A DNA stretch of 64,000 nucleotides from Bacteroidia bacterium. Its GTDB lineage: Bacteria > Bacteroidota > Bacteroidia > NS11-12g > UBA9320. Position numbers and translations under genes: made by a program. The stretch spans positions 2,066,501 through 2,130,500 of the forward strand of contig JAGYJG010000001.1 in NCBI GenBank assembly GCA_018402155.1. The letters run 5' to 3'. Shown here piece by piece: positions 35,559 through 46,000 of this stretch (positions within the stretch are counted from its first letter, which is position 1; each line of letters begins with the position of its first letter). Under the pieces are notes generated by a model, which saw only the letters and a program-made list of their open reading frames with translations, was not told where the DNA came from and did no database searches.

Positions 35559-37283
35559 TTGATAAGCACTAATAATTTGAGACATATCTTTTTTATATCG
35601 CTCATGTTCTCCGGTTTTTTTTCGGTAGCAATTAACAACACGCCAAAGATTTTACGCGCTTGTTTGAACTTTACAGACTCTACCGTAACCATTTCCTGGA
35701 AAGCCCCGATGGATAATTGTGGCTCATTCACCAAATACTCCCTGTACGGTAAAACAGATGCATCTATATTCCAGAAGCTTGACGACATACCTCAGCTATC
35801 AATTACAGAATATCCGCATAAAATTACAAATTTAAGTGAGCGCTGGGAATATTTCTTAACTATAGACTTTCTGTGTGATGGGACAACTACTAGCTATTCA
35901 GATACTATAAGCATAGATCTAACCTATCCTGCTACTATTGAACTTGATTCCACAAGCTACGATTTTACTACACAAAAAATCATAGCTGGATGGCCAATAA
36001 ATCCAAGTAGTGACACTCGCAATTATGAAATATATGACTATACTTCGGGAGACGGCGATTCTATTGGCTCCACCACTAATACCTATTTTACCGTGTCCGA
36101 CGCACGCACCGGTAGATTTCCCGTTGTTATTAGCACTATTGATAGCTGCAGCTTATCTTCTCTTCTGTCTACACCGCACACACCAGCATACTTAAACGCC
36201 ACTATAGATACTTGCTTAAAAGAAATTACATTGTCGTGGTCTAAATACGCTGGCTGGAATAACATTGATAGCCAATCACTATACATCTCCTTCGATGGAA
36301 ATTCATACTTCAAAGACACAACTTTTTCTGGATCGTTAACAAATTTCGTGTTTTCAAATTTTCAACTTGGCGACACGCTTTCATTTTTTGTGCGGTCTTA
36401 CACACGCAATGGACAAGTTACATCAAGCTCAAATGTTACGACAATAGAAACACGTCAATTCGTTGTCCCACAACTTCTTTACCTCAGTTTAGCCACAGTA
36501 TTAGACGACTTCAGTGGCGACCGTGCCATTCCAAAAATACAATGGCATACCGACAACACAAAAGATGTAAAAGCATATTCACTAGAGGAAGGATTGACAA
36601 TCCCCAATCTCATAGAAATATCCACCATACCTGCTCAGAACACAACTCTGGACTACTATTCTATGAGCCCAAATAGAGACGGCAGAGTAGCACCATACTA
36701 CTACCGCGTGAGCGCACTAGATAAATGCAACGATACCCTGTTAACTTCTAACATCGGAAGAACAATTCACTTTGATATATCAACGGAAAACATTCATAAT
36801 GAGTACGTTAATTGGGAAAAAGGAGTTGAACAATACTACCTAGAAAAGCATGACGGTTCCACGTGGAACACAATTAGCTCACAACCAAAGCCATTCCAAA
36901 TACAACAGTTTTCTGACAGCTCTGGCTGTTACCGCATATCTGCATCAGAAGACACAAATAGTTACGGATTTTCGTCAAAGTCGCACTCCAACATTATTTG
37001 TTTAGAAAAGCCGCTGTCTTTTGAAATAACAACAGGCTTAAATCCCGATTCTAACAACAATAGGTTTAGAGTTATCGGAGTAGGCATCGATCACACACTT
37101 TCTTCGTACGTGATATATAATCGCTGGGGACAAAAAATTGCAGAAAATAACACCGGCACACCCTGGTATGCAGACTACCAAGGTACACCTGTGAGTCCGG
37201 GTGTATACATCTATATAGTGAACGTAGTTGGATTAAAAGGCGAAAAAAAATCAACTAAAGGCATAATTAATGTACTTAAATAA
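35559..37283 (+). CDS. exported protein with gliding-type (T9SS type B) C-terminal domain
   Basis: The 574-residue protein starts with a signal-like segment (RHIFFISLMFSGFFSVA). Several fibronectin-III-like beta units follow (SWKAPMDNCGS--KYSLYG, WSKYAGWNNI). The end matches the CHU_C/gliding-motility-associated C-terminal domain: YVIYNRWGQKIAEN and SPGVYIYIVNV. This domain targets proteins to the type IX system and often to the cell surface. The frame uses a TTG at 35559. The ATG at 35604 would cut away the basic start of the signal. Its end overlaps the ybeY start by 14 nt. Confidence 0.8.
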   Translation: MISTNNLRHIFFISLMFSGFFSVAINNTPKILRACLNFTDSTVTISWKAPMDNCGSFTKYSLYGKTDASIFQKLDDIPQLSITEYPHKITNLSERWEYFLTIDFLCDGTTTSYSDTISIDLTYPATIELDSTSYDFTTQKIIAGWPINPSSDTRNYEIYDYTSGDGDSIGSTTNTYFTVSDARTGRFPVVISTIDSCSLSSLLSTPHTPAYLNATIDTCLKEITLSWSKYAGWNNIDSQSLYISFDGNSYFKDTTFSGSLTNFVFSNFQLGDTLSFFVRSYTRNGQVTSSSNVTTIETRQFVVPQLLYLSLATVLDDFSGDRAIPKIQWHTDNTKDVKAYSLEEGLTIPNLIEISTIPAQNTTLDYYSMSPNRDGRVAPYYYRVSALDKCNDTLLTSNIGRTIHFDISTENIHNEYVNWEKGVEQYYLEKHDGSTWNTISSQPKPFQIQQFSDSSGCYRISASEDTNSYGFSSKSHSNIICLEKPLSFEITTGLNPDSNNNRFRVIGVGIDHTLSSYVIYNRWGQKIAENNTGTPWYADYQGTPVSPGVYIYIVNVVGLKGEKKSTKGIINVLK

Positions 37284-37692
37284 CATAGAAATACAGAGTC
37301 CGTTTTCCGAAGTGCTTGAGTTGATCCGCATGGAACACCTTCTGTCAGCCCACAAAACACTAGGGATAAAAAAGCCTGTCATTTTTTATTTTGTTTTGGA
37401 CGAAGAGCTGTTAGAGCTCAACCGACAAACATTACAGCACGACTATTATACAGATATTATTACCTTTGACTACGAAAACGATAAGGACATCGAAGAAAAT
37501 GAAGTGGTGATAAGTTGGGACAGAGTACGAGAAAATTCAGAAACATTCAAAGTCCACCTAAAACAAGAGCTATACCGTGTTTGCTTTCACGGATTGCTCC
37601 ATTTAGCTGGGTTTATGGACAAAACGGAACAAGAAGAAAAAGAAATGAGGGAGCAAGAAAATATACTGTTAGACTTGTACTGTTCCACGTGA
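37270..37692 (+). CDS. ybeY: rRNA maturation endoribonuclease YbeY
   Basis: YbeY is a zinc-dependent RNase for 16S rRNA 3'-end processing and ribosome quality control. The 140-residue protein has DYYTDIITFDYEN in the middle and the metal site HGLLHLAGFMDKTEQEEKEM at about 108-127. The third ligand is replaced by the Bacteroidota-type Asp-Lys-Thr variant instead of the usual GYDH. The start lies inside the upstream gene (14-nt overlap). The last codons and stop are part of a parS-like site. Confidence 0.9.
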   Translation: MYLNNIEIQSPFSEVLELIRMEHLLSAHKTLGIKKPVIFYFVLDEELLELNRQTLQHDYYTDIITFDYENDKDIEENEVVISWDRVRENSETFKVHLKQELYRVCFHGLLHLAGFMDKTEQEEKEMREQENILLDLYCST

Positions 37693-37696
37693 AACA
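37681..37696. promoter_or_regulatory. parS centromere-like site (TGTTCCACGTGAAACA)
   Basis: The 16-mer matches the bacterial parS consensus TGTTNCACGTGAAACA at all 15 fixed positions. ParB binds such sites near oriC for chromosome segregation. It overlaps the last three codons and the stop of ybeY, 13 bp before the mnmG start. Confidence 0.8.
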
Positions 37697-37708
37697 ATAT
37701 GTAAACAT

Positions 37709-39562
37709 ATGATATACGATTTGATAGTAGTGGGCGCTGGACACGCCGGATGTGAAGCAGCGAATATAGCTGCAAAACTTGGTTCTAAAGTTCTGCTAGT
37801 GACCATGAATATGGAAACTATAGCAAAAATGTCTTGCAATCCAGCAATCGGTGGCGTAGCTAAAGGTCAGATTGTAAGAGAAATCGACGCCCTAGGCGGG
37901 TTAACAGGCATAGTGTCAGACCACAGTATGATGCAATTTAGAATGTTGAACACATCTAAAGGACCTGCAATGTGGAGCCCGAGATCACAGAATGACAGAA
38001 CACTGTTTTCGCTCCGCTGGAGGGAGCTATTAGAACAAAACTTGAACATTGATTTTGTTCAAGATTCTGTAAGTCAGCTTATTATAGAAAAAAACACCGT
38101 AACAGGCGTAGAAACTACTGGCGGAACAACCCATTCCGCAAAAACGGTAATTTTAACAAGTGGCACGTTTATGAACGGTGTTATTCATATAGGTAAAAAA
38201 CAAATGACCGGCGGCAGAATGGGTGACAATGCATCCTACGGAATTACAGAACAACTAGTGTCTCTTGGTTTTGAAGCTGGCCGAATGAAAACAGGCACGC
38301 CGCCACGAGTAGACGGCAGAACAATAAACTACAGCAAACTAGAAGAGCAAAAAGGAGATGATAATCCAAAGTGTTTCTCCTTTAGAAAACCAACAAAAAT
38401 TACCCGGCAGCACTCTTGCCATATAACATACACCAACGAGGAAGTGCACGAAACACTAAGAAGTGCTTTTGCAGACAGTCCGTTGTTTAACGGCTCAATA
38501 CAGGGGGTTGGGCCAAGATACTGCCCTTCCGTAGAAGACAAAGTAAATCGATTTGCCGAAAGAACAAGACACCAAATATTCGTAGAACCAGAAGGGTGGA
38601 ACACATACGAAACATACATTAATGGCTTTAGCACCTCCCTACCTCAAGAAATACAATACAAAGCGCTACGACAAATTAAAGGATTTGAACAAGCTAAAAT
38701 TTTTAGACCCGGATATGCTATTGAATACGACTTCTTTTTTCCCACCCAGCTAAATTTAAACCTAGAAACAAAAGCAATCAAAAACCTTTTCTTCGCAGGA
38801 CAAATTAATGGGACAACAGGCTACGAAGAGGCAGCTTGCCAAGGATTAATGGCAGGAATTAACGCACACCAAACTATCGTCAACAAAGAACCCTTTATAC
38901 TTAAAAGAAGCGAAGCTTACATTGGCGTACTTATTGATGACCTAGTAAATAAAGGTACAAATGAGCCATATAGAATGTTTACCAGTAGAGCAGAATATAG
39001 AATTTTACTACGCCAAGATAATGCGGACTTAAGGCTAATGCCGTTAGCAAAAAAACTTGGTACTATAACCTCAAAGGAGTTCGATATATTGAACCAAAAA
39101 CAATCTAACGTAGAAACAATAACCAAAATTATACATAAAAAAACAGTTACTCCAAAACTAGCAAACCCGGTCCTTGCGAAGTATAACACAGCATTGATAC
39201 CCCAAAATTATATCATAGAAAAAATACTCGCCCGCCCGCAAATAAACTACAAACAACTACTTGAAATACCTACAGTACACCAACTGCTATCAAAGTACGA
39301 TGACGATGAACTGGAACAAGCAGAAATTCAACTTAAATACAAAGGCTATATACAAAACGAACAAGAAAATGTAGACAAACTCACACGCCTAGAGAACTTA
39401 ACTATAAAACATGATTTTGACTATCAAACTATAACCTCATTATCTCTAGAAGCAAGAGACAAACTCAACAAAATAAAACCTATGAGTATAGGTCAAGCAT
39501 CACGAATAAGTGGTGTGAGTCCTGCAGACATTTCAGTATTACTCGTACACTTTGGCCGATAA
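37709..39562 (+). CDS. mnmG: tRNA uridine-5-carboxymethylaminomethyl synthesis protein MnmG (GidA)
   Basis: MnmG with MnmE modifies U34 of several tRNAs and uses FAD and NADH. The 617-residue protein shows the FAD-binding VVGAGHAGCEAA near the N-terminus, MSCNPAIGGVAKGQIVREIDALGG, GRMKTGTPPRVD, INGTTGYEEAACQGLMAGINA and the C-terminal ARDKLNKIKPMSIGQASRISGVSPADISVLLV. mnmG is often found near oriC, which agrees with the parS site directly upstream. The next gene starts right after its stop. Confidence 0.96.
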   Translation: MIYDLIVVGAGHAGCEAANIAAKLGSKVLLVTMNMETIAKMSCNPAIGGVAKGQIVREIDALGGLTGIVSDHSMMQFRMLNTSKGPAMWSPRSQNDRTLFSLRWRELLEQNLNIDFVQDSVSQLIIEKNTVTGVETTGGTTHSAKTVILTSGTFMNGVIHIGKKQMTGGRMGDNASYGITEQLVSLGFEAGRMKTGTPPRVDGRTINYSKLEEQKGDDNPKCFSFRKPTKITRQHSCHITYTNEEVHETLRSAFADSPLFNGSIQGVGPRYCPSVEDKVNRFAERTRHQIFVEPEGWNTYETYINGFSTSLPQEIQYKALRQIKGFEQAKIFRPGYAIEYDFFFPTQLNLNLETKAIKNLFFAGQINGTTGYEEAACQGLMAGINAHQTIVNKEPFILKRSEAYIGVLIDDLVNKGTNEPYRMFTSRAEYRILLRQDNADLRLMPLAKKLGTITSKEFDILNQKQSNVETITKIIHKKTVTPKLANPVLAKYNTALIPQNYIIEKILARPQINYKQLLEIPTVHQLLSKYDDDELEQAEIQLKYKGYIQNEQENVDKLTRLENLTIKHDFDYQTITSLSLEARDKLNKIKPMSIGQASRISGVSPADISVLLVHFGR

Positions 39563-41083
39563 ATGAGACATATATTAATCTACTTCTTTCTGCTGTTTGG
39601 ATGTGCATCTGTTCAGCAGCCAACCGGGGGTCAGAAAGATGAAACACCACCCAAAGTAATCTCTTCGTCTACAGATAGTGCTGCCACAAATGTTACCTCA
39701 ACTCTGTTTTCCTTTACATTTGATGAGTACATACAGCTAAAACAAGCGGTGGAAAAATTAATCATATCTCCAACACAAAATAAACCACCAAATATATCTG
39801 TAAAAAAGAAAAAAGTTACTATCGAACTGAATGATTCCCTGCTACCAAAAACAACTTACACATTTCAATTTAACGGAGCTATAGTAGATATAAACGAAGG
39901 TAATCCATTAGATAATTATTCCTTTATTTATTCGTCTGGATCATACATAGACTCATCTACTTACAACGGTACAGTAATAAACTATAATACAAAAGAAGTG
40001 TGTAGCGATTGTAATATTTTCCTTTATTCTAACTATACAGATAGTACAATTTTGTACACTAAGCCCGAATATCTCGCCCGTACAGATAAACTCGGAAATT
40101 TTATTTTCAATAATCTACCAAGTAAATATTTTACAGCCATAGTATTACAAGATAAAAATAAAAATTTATTTTTTAATAAAGATGAAATGGTATCATTACC
40201 TAAAATAATACATGCCGATACAAATACACTAGATACATTCTACATATTTACTAACGAAAATACTGACAACTACGCCTACAGTCTTATCAAAACTTCTTTA
40301 CCTGGAACATACAAACTAAGTGCAAATCGTCCTTTTGATACTGATAGCTTGCGGTTAATATTTCAAGAAGACACCATTTCTTATACATTATCCTTTACAA
40401 AAGACACATTAACAGCATACTATACACAACAAAGTGACACTTTGAATATCACGCTGTTACACAAACAAGACACTGCAGTTTTTAAAAATATCATTAAACG
40501 ACATGAATTAAAGTACAACCTACAAAGCAAAGCATTTAGCTCTGCTTCATCGCTAAATATCTCATTTAAAATACCTATACAATTTATAGATCAAACAAAG
40601 ATTACCCTCCTACTTGATTCTATACCAGCCACATTTAATATATATAGAAAAGATACTTGTAATTTCCATATTCCTATAAATAAATTATATAGTGAAGCCA
40701 ATATAATTCTTCAACCTTTAGCTTTTACCGATATTTATAATACAACTACAAAAGCAGACACTCTAATATTTACAAATAAAACAGAAGAATCAACAACGCT
40801 CACACTTGATATAAAAGGAAATAAAAATGATTCATATATTCTTTATATAAAGAAGCAAGAAAAGATCATTAAAGAAATATATTATATTAACCATGAAAAA
40901 TTAGTATTCAAGGATTTAAAACCTGGTAAATATAAAGTGTATATTCTCACAGATAGTAATAAAAATGGTATTTGGGAAACAGGCAATATTTTTAAACTTA
41001 AAAAACCAGAACCAATTACTGTGTCCGAAGATTTTGAATTACGCCAAAATTGGGATAAAGAATTATTAATCAATGTATTATAG
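39563..41083 (+). CDS. lipoprotein with bacterial Ig-like domain
   Basis: The 506-residue protein starts with a lipoprotein signal (LIYFFLLFGCASVQQPTGG). An Ig-like domain of the Big_5 type follows (DETPPKVISSSTDSAATNV, FSFTFDEYIQLKQ, LLPKTTYTFQFNGAIVDINEGN). The rest is a series of beta-rich modules, including a carboxypeptidase-regulatory-like unit near the C-terminus (FKDLKPGKYKVYILTDSNKNG). It is probably anchored at the cell surface. The start ATG directly abuts the mnmG stop, so the two are likely co-transcribed. Codons are more AT-rich than in the flanking genes. Confidence 0.78.
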   Translation: MRHILIYFFLLFGCASVQQPTGGQKDETPPKVISSSTDSAATNVTSTLFSFTFDEYIQLKQAVEKLIISPTQNKPPNISVKKKKVTIELNDSLLPKTTYTFQFNGAIVDINEGNPLDNYSFIYSSGSYIDSSTYNGTVINYNTKEVCSDCNIFLYSNYTDSTILYTKPEYLARTDKLGNFIFNNLPSKYFTAIVLQDKNKNLFFNKDEMVSLPKIIHADTNTLDTFYIFTNENTDNYAYSLIKTSLPGTYKLSANRPFDTDSLRLIFQEDTISYTLSFTKDTLTAYYTQQSDTLNITLLHKQDTAVFKNIIKRHELKYNLQSKAFSSASSLNISFKIPIQFIDQTKITLLLDSIPATFNIYRKDTCNFHIPINKLYSEANIILQPLAFTDIYNTTTKADTLIFTNKTEESTTLTLDIKGNKNDSYILYIKKQEKIIKEIYYINHEKLVFKDLKPGKYKVYILTDSNKNGIWETGNIFKLKKPEPITVSEDFELRQNWDKELLINVL

Positions 41084-41498
41084 TATTATTAACACACTTA
41101 CCAACAAACACTGGGATAAACTGCTTATAACTGATAATTACTATATAATATAAAAAATATTCACTATGAGTGTTAAATAATAAACCACGAGTCCACAATA
41201 ATTATAGACTCTATGCACATTATTGTTGTCAACAATCACGCGTGAAATACAACTTTAACTATTTTTTAAAATTGTTAAGTTGTTAATTATCAATAGTAAA
41301 TATTAAATTAATATGTTAATTAATTGTTATTAACGTTAAAATAAAACAAACTTACCACGTAATTCACATACACTTATATATCTACTATAATTATTTATAT
41401 AATCTTTTTAAAAATTAAATAAGAATGTGAATAGAATCAATTTGCCTTGTAAAAGTAATATCTAAATGACAAGATTGGTTTTCTTTGCATCAGCGAAA
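41084..41498. other. very AT-rich intergenic region, origin candidate
   Basis: About 400 bp contain no coding frame. The region is rich in TTAAT/TAATT runs and short inverted repeats: ATTGTTG-T-CAACAAT at 41222-41236 and TTAACGTTAA at 41330-41339. I find no perfect TTATCCACA DnaA box, only weak relatives such as TTGGGATAA near 41051, so an origin function is a guess based on the AT content and the nearby parS and mnmG. Confidence 0.3.
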
Positions 41499-42506
41499 AT
41501 GAAAAGAGAAATAGAAGACCTGTTGAAGGTTGCCAAAGAATATGAGATAGAAACTTCAAGTGACTTAGAAAATTTTAGAATTAAATTTTTAGTTAAAAAA
41601 GGTTTAATAAATCAACTGCTTCAAGTTTTTAAAAATTTAAATGGTGATGAAAAAAAGCGTTGGGGTAAAGAATTTAATGAAACTAAAATAAGTATAGAAC
41701 AGTTATATATTGATGCTGAAGTAAAACTAAGAAAGAAAGAGATATCTGAGGTAATACATGATGATTTGCCAGGATATTTTAATGAAATGGGAAGTAGGCA
41801 TCCAATAAGTGCTGCATTGGAAGAAATGACTGCCATTTTTGAACGTTTAGGTTTTTCCGTAGCAGAAGGGCCAGAAATTGAAGATGATTGGCATAATTTT
41901 TCTGCTTTAAATTTTCCCGATAATCATCCAGCACGTGATATGCAAGATACATTTTTTGTTGAAGATGAAATTGCTTTAAGAACGCACACTTCTTCGGTAC
42001 AAGTCAGACTTATGGAAACTGGACAAAAGCCCATAAGAAGTATAATGCCAGGACGTGTTTATAGAAATGAGGCAATTTCAGCTCGTTCAAACTGTTTTTT
42101 TCACCAAATTGAGGGATTATATATAGATAAAGGAGTTTCTTTCTCAGATCTAAAGCAAACACTATATAATTTTGTGCAAGAATTTTTTGGTCCTAATACA
42201 AAAGTGAGATTTAGAGCTTCTTATTTCCCTTTTACTGAACCAAGTGCAGAAATGGATATCTTTTTAGGGACAGAAACAGAGTCTGATTATAGATTAACTA
42301 AAGGAACTGGTTGGCTCGAAATTTTAGGATGTGGAATGGTAGATTCAAATGTTCTTGAAAATTGTAATATAAATAGTAAAGAGTATAGCGGTTTTGCTTT
42401 TGGTTTAGGTGTAGACCGTATAGCTATGTTAAAATATGGTGTTAAAGACTTACGTACGTTTTTTAATGGGGATAAACGTTTCTTGGATCAGTTTATAAGC
42501 TTATAA
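41499..42506 (+). CDS. pheS: phenylalanyl-tRNA synthetase alpha subunit
   Basis: PheS forms the catalytic half of the (alpha-beta)2 enzyme that charges tRNA-Phe. From the ATG at 41499 (MKREIEDLLK) the protein has 335 residues, and this start matches the family. An in-frame ATG at 41466 would add 11 unlike residues. Visible are the coiled-coil region (about 1-75), HPARDMQDTFF, LRTHTSSVQVRLM, motif 2 GRVYRNEAISARSNCFFHQIEGL, FRASYFPFTEPSAEMDIF and motif 3 GFAFGLGVDRIAMLKYG. pheT is not adjacent, and its tRNA-Phe partner is elsewhere in this window. Confidence 0.95.
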   Translation: MKREIEDLLKVAKEYEIETSSDLENFRIKFLVKKGLINQLLQVFKNLNGDEKKRWGKEFNETKISIEQLYIDAEVKLRKKEISEVIHDDLPGYFNEMGSRHPISAALEEMTAIFERLGFSVAEGPEIEDDWHNFSALNFPDNHPARDMQDTFFVEDEIALRTHTSSVQVRLMETGQKPIRSIMPGRVYRNEAISARSNCFFHQIEGLYIDKGVSFSDLKQTLYNFVQEFFGPNTKVRFRASYFPFTEPSAEMDIFLGTETESDYRLTKGTGWLEILGCGMVDSNVLENCNINSKEYSGFAFGLGVDRIAMLKYGVKDLRTFFNGDKRFLDQFISL

Positions 42507-42581
42507 ACTATTTTATTAGCAGTACTTTTTTAATAGTCATTTAGTAAAATAGTTGCTTAGTAATAAAGTAATAGTGTACTA

Positions 42582-42597
42582 TACGTTTTAAAACGTA
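42582..42597. repeat. 16-bp perfect palindrome
   Basis: TACGTTTTAAAACGTA lies downstream of pheS in a gene-free gap. It could be a weak terminator stem or an operator. Nothing else in 42507-42701 looks functional. Confidence 0.4.
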
Positions 42598-42701
42598 AAA
42601 ATTTTTGATACATTAACTTTATTCTCGAGAATATTTTATTGTTTTTTATATTATAAATAAGGTAAAGCAGTACTAATGTCGTTTTTGTAATTATGGCGGG
42701 T

Positions 42702-42878
42702 CTATTTTAATAATTCACGTTGCATAGAGTCTAAACGCTTTTTATCACGTACTAACATAGAATCTACACTTTCCATTTCATTAGATATTTGCTCATTATT
42801 AGATTGCGCGCTATCTTTTGTATTACAAGCAGCTATAAAAGCACAGGTAAATAGGGCTAAAAAGTAATTACTCCTCAT
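42702..42878 (-). CDS. small lipoprotein, 58 residues
   Basis: A minus-strand frame from the ATG at 42878 gives a typical lipoprotein signal ending in the lipobox IAAC (Cys at residue 18). A polar, coiled-coil-like tail follows with repeated Asp-Ser-Met and Arg/Lys (SVDSMLVRDKKRLDSMQRELL). It would be a tiny envelope lipoprotein, by analogy only comparable to Lpp-like tethers. No family is recognised. The codon pattern and clean signal make it credible despite its small size. Confidence 0.6.
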   Translation of the reverse strand: MRSNYFLALFTCAFIAACNTKDSAQSNNEQISNEMESVDSMLVRDKKRLDSMQRELLK

Positions 42879-43077
42879 TTTTATAAAAATTATTTATTAT
42901 ACAAATTAAAGGAATTTGGTGTGTTTTATTGTGGTAAAGCATAGTTTTTTGATTTATTTCATTAGAAATAATAAAAAAAAGCCGTTATTTGGTAAAACTT
43001 TAAATATTTAACAGCTCATATACAAAGACCTACAATTTAAAAGCGGGAGATTTGTATTGAATTTAATTTATAAGACT

Positions 43078-46000
43078 ATGAGAAAATTCGGATTTTTTAC
43101 GTTTAATTTATTGCTATTTTTAGCTTCACAAGGGCAAGTGTTTATTAACAGCACAAATACTTTTGTTATAACGTCGTTTGATAGTTGGAATGGTAATATG
43201 CCAATTGGGTTTGTCAATAATACGAGCTACATAAGCAGCAATGCAAGTACTACAGGTGGCACATATGCCATATTAAACGAAGGACTGGGTTGGCAGCCTT
43301 CAAGTTCTGTCTCTAGTCTTTCGATAGTAGGAACATTTAAAAACACTACAGGAAGTACACAAACATCTGTGACTATAGAATATGATGCTTTTGAAAGTGT
43401 GAATAGAGTTTCTAGAGAACCGGGATGGTCAGTATCTAGTAGTCTTGGTTCAGTGGCTTCACTAAACTGGTCTTATAATAGTGTAGCTACACCATCTTTA
43501 CCAGAGACTAAAAATTTAACTATTAACAGTCTTTCGATTCTCAATAATGCAACGTTTACTATAACGTGGACATCAGATCGCGGATTAGGCACAGGGTATT
43601 CTCCTTTAATTGGTTTAAGAAATATAAAAGTAAAACTTGAAGGAGCTACAAGTTGCGGTGGGCCGTCTAATCAAGCAACATCTGGTTTAACCTCTTCGAT
43701 AGATAATACAACAGCTACCCTGTCTTGGACAAAAGGTGCAAGTAGCGATGGAAGTGTAGTAGTGCTAAATGAAGGAACAGCTATTACAAATGTACCCACC
43801 AACGGAATGGCTCATGCTGCCGATGTCGCTTATGGAAGTGGTGCATCCCTTGGGTCAAGTGCAGATTATGTGGTGTTTAGAAACACTTCCGGAACAAGTG
43901 TAAACCTTACAGGACTTTCGGCAGCTACTAATTATCACTATACAATTTATGATTATATGTCCACGGGGAATTGTTATAATCTCACCAGCCCAGCTACAGG
44001 AAGTTTTACCACCACTTGTTCTACTCCAGGAGACGTTGCGGGTGAGAACGCAAGTAATGGAGACTCAGAAAGTGAAGTATCATGGACACTACCAGCGTGC
44101 TACGACGAAATAGTGTTGTTTGTGGATGTTACCAGTAGTATAGGTACAAGTCCTACTGGTGACGGAACAGCTTATTCTGCAAATTCAGCATACACTTCAG
44201 TTGGTCAGTGCGTCTATAAAGGAACAGGAACAAACGTAATAGTAACGGGTTTAACCAATGGGACTACTTACAACTTCGAAATATTCACTAGAAAAGGGAC
44301 TACTTGGAGTAGTGGTGTGGAAGTAAACGCTACACCAGTTTTACCCGGATTTATTATATCAGCTATAGGAACAACCTATACCATAGATTTTGACAATACT
44401 GTTTCTGGAGTAAATAACGGTGCTTTTACAGGTTCAGGTTTTGCACCAAATCCTACTAGTGGCCAACTGAACTCTGGAGCTTGGAGCCTAACGGGTATGA
44501 GTGATGGTGCTCTAGCTTTTAATGGAACTGGAACATCAGGAGACTATGCAAGAGGGACATCCAATGGAGGGGTAACAATAGGTGGAGTATATGCAAAAAC
44601 CCTTGGTACTGGGGATATAGCATTAGGAATTCAGCCAGGAAGTAGTGATTTTACACCCGGAACCATCACGCTAAAAACAGCAAACACAACGGGATCTAGC
44701 ATTACTCACATAGAAATAGCTTATGATGTGTATGTTTATAATGATGAAGATCGATCGAATGATTTTAATTTTTCTTATTCCACTGATGACGTTACTTATA
44801 CAGATATATCTGCTTTGGATGTAGTCTCTGAGGAAATAGCTTTAATCACTCCAAGTTGGGAGAGAAACGGTAGATTTGCGTTAATAACACTTCCGAGTAG
44901 CTTGGCTAATAATTCAAATTTTTATCTTAGGTGGTCTGGAGACGAAGTTTCGGGATCAGGCTCTGCAGATGAATTTGCTTTAGACAATATAGCAGTAACC
45001 TTTCATACATCTGCACCTAGCTCCTTATTGAATAATATTATCACCTCTGAGCTAAGTACACTTGTGGTATCCGAGATTAATGCAACGCTTGGTGCAAACG
45101 TTACTGTAAACAAATTAACACTGGAAAATGCGGTATTATCCTTAGGCAACCATAGATTAACAGTAGATGAAATTGAAGGTGGAAATTCTAGTGCCTTCAT
45201 CAACACCAATGGCACAGGCGCGGTGAGAAGGAATTTCACAGGAACAGGTGATTTCTCTTATCCTATAGGAACAAGTTCAGATTACACGCCGATATCTTTT
45301 GACTTCACAACGGGCACTTTTTTGTCTGCCTATGTAGATGTTCGCGCGATAGCTAGCATACACGCAAGTAACATGTCTAGCACGGACTATTTAGATAGGT
45401 ACTGGGAAATAAATGAAAGCGGGATAACCTCTTTTACATGTGATGTAGTCGCTAATTACGTGGCTGCAGACGTGCAAGGGACTGAAGCAAATATATATGG
45501 GGGCCTATACAGTAGTGGAGCATGGAGCATTGGTAGCGTTTCAAACACCTCAAACAATACAATAGGGGTTAATGGAACAACGCATTTTTCAGAATTAACG
45601 GGGGGTGAGTTAACACTACTTCCGGTTGACCTAATTTCTTTTGCTGCCACAAAAAAAACAGATTGCGTAGAACTTAACTGGAAAACAGCTTCTGAATTAA
45701 ACAATAGCCATTTTGATGTATTATATAGTATAGACGGCAAAAAATATGAACAAATAGGAAGGGTGTTAGGCAATGGAAATTCCAATACTATATTAAATTA
45801 CAACCACACACATACAGAGCCACAAAAAATCAACTATTATCAACTGCGTCAGGTAGATTTTAATGGCACAACAGAATTATCACAACAATTAGCAGTGAGA
45901 TTTGATATAGATTTTAAACCGTTTGTAATAAAAAACTTCACGAATAAGTTTGAAATCATGTTTACCATTGATGACCAGCGTTTTAGATATCAATTGTTAG

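Noticed and set aside
35525-35788. 87-codon minus-strand frame opposite the T9SS type B gene
   Set aside because: It overlaps the signal peptide region of a better supported gene and has no recognisable features.
41221-41250. Second parS copy near ACGCGTGAAATAC
   Set aside because: It shares only part of the consensus and lacks the TGTTNCACGTG half.
41084-41465. Perfect DnaA-box cluster
   Set aside because: I searched the AT-rich gap for TTATCCACA and its reverse and found only matches with two or more differences.
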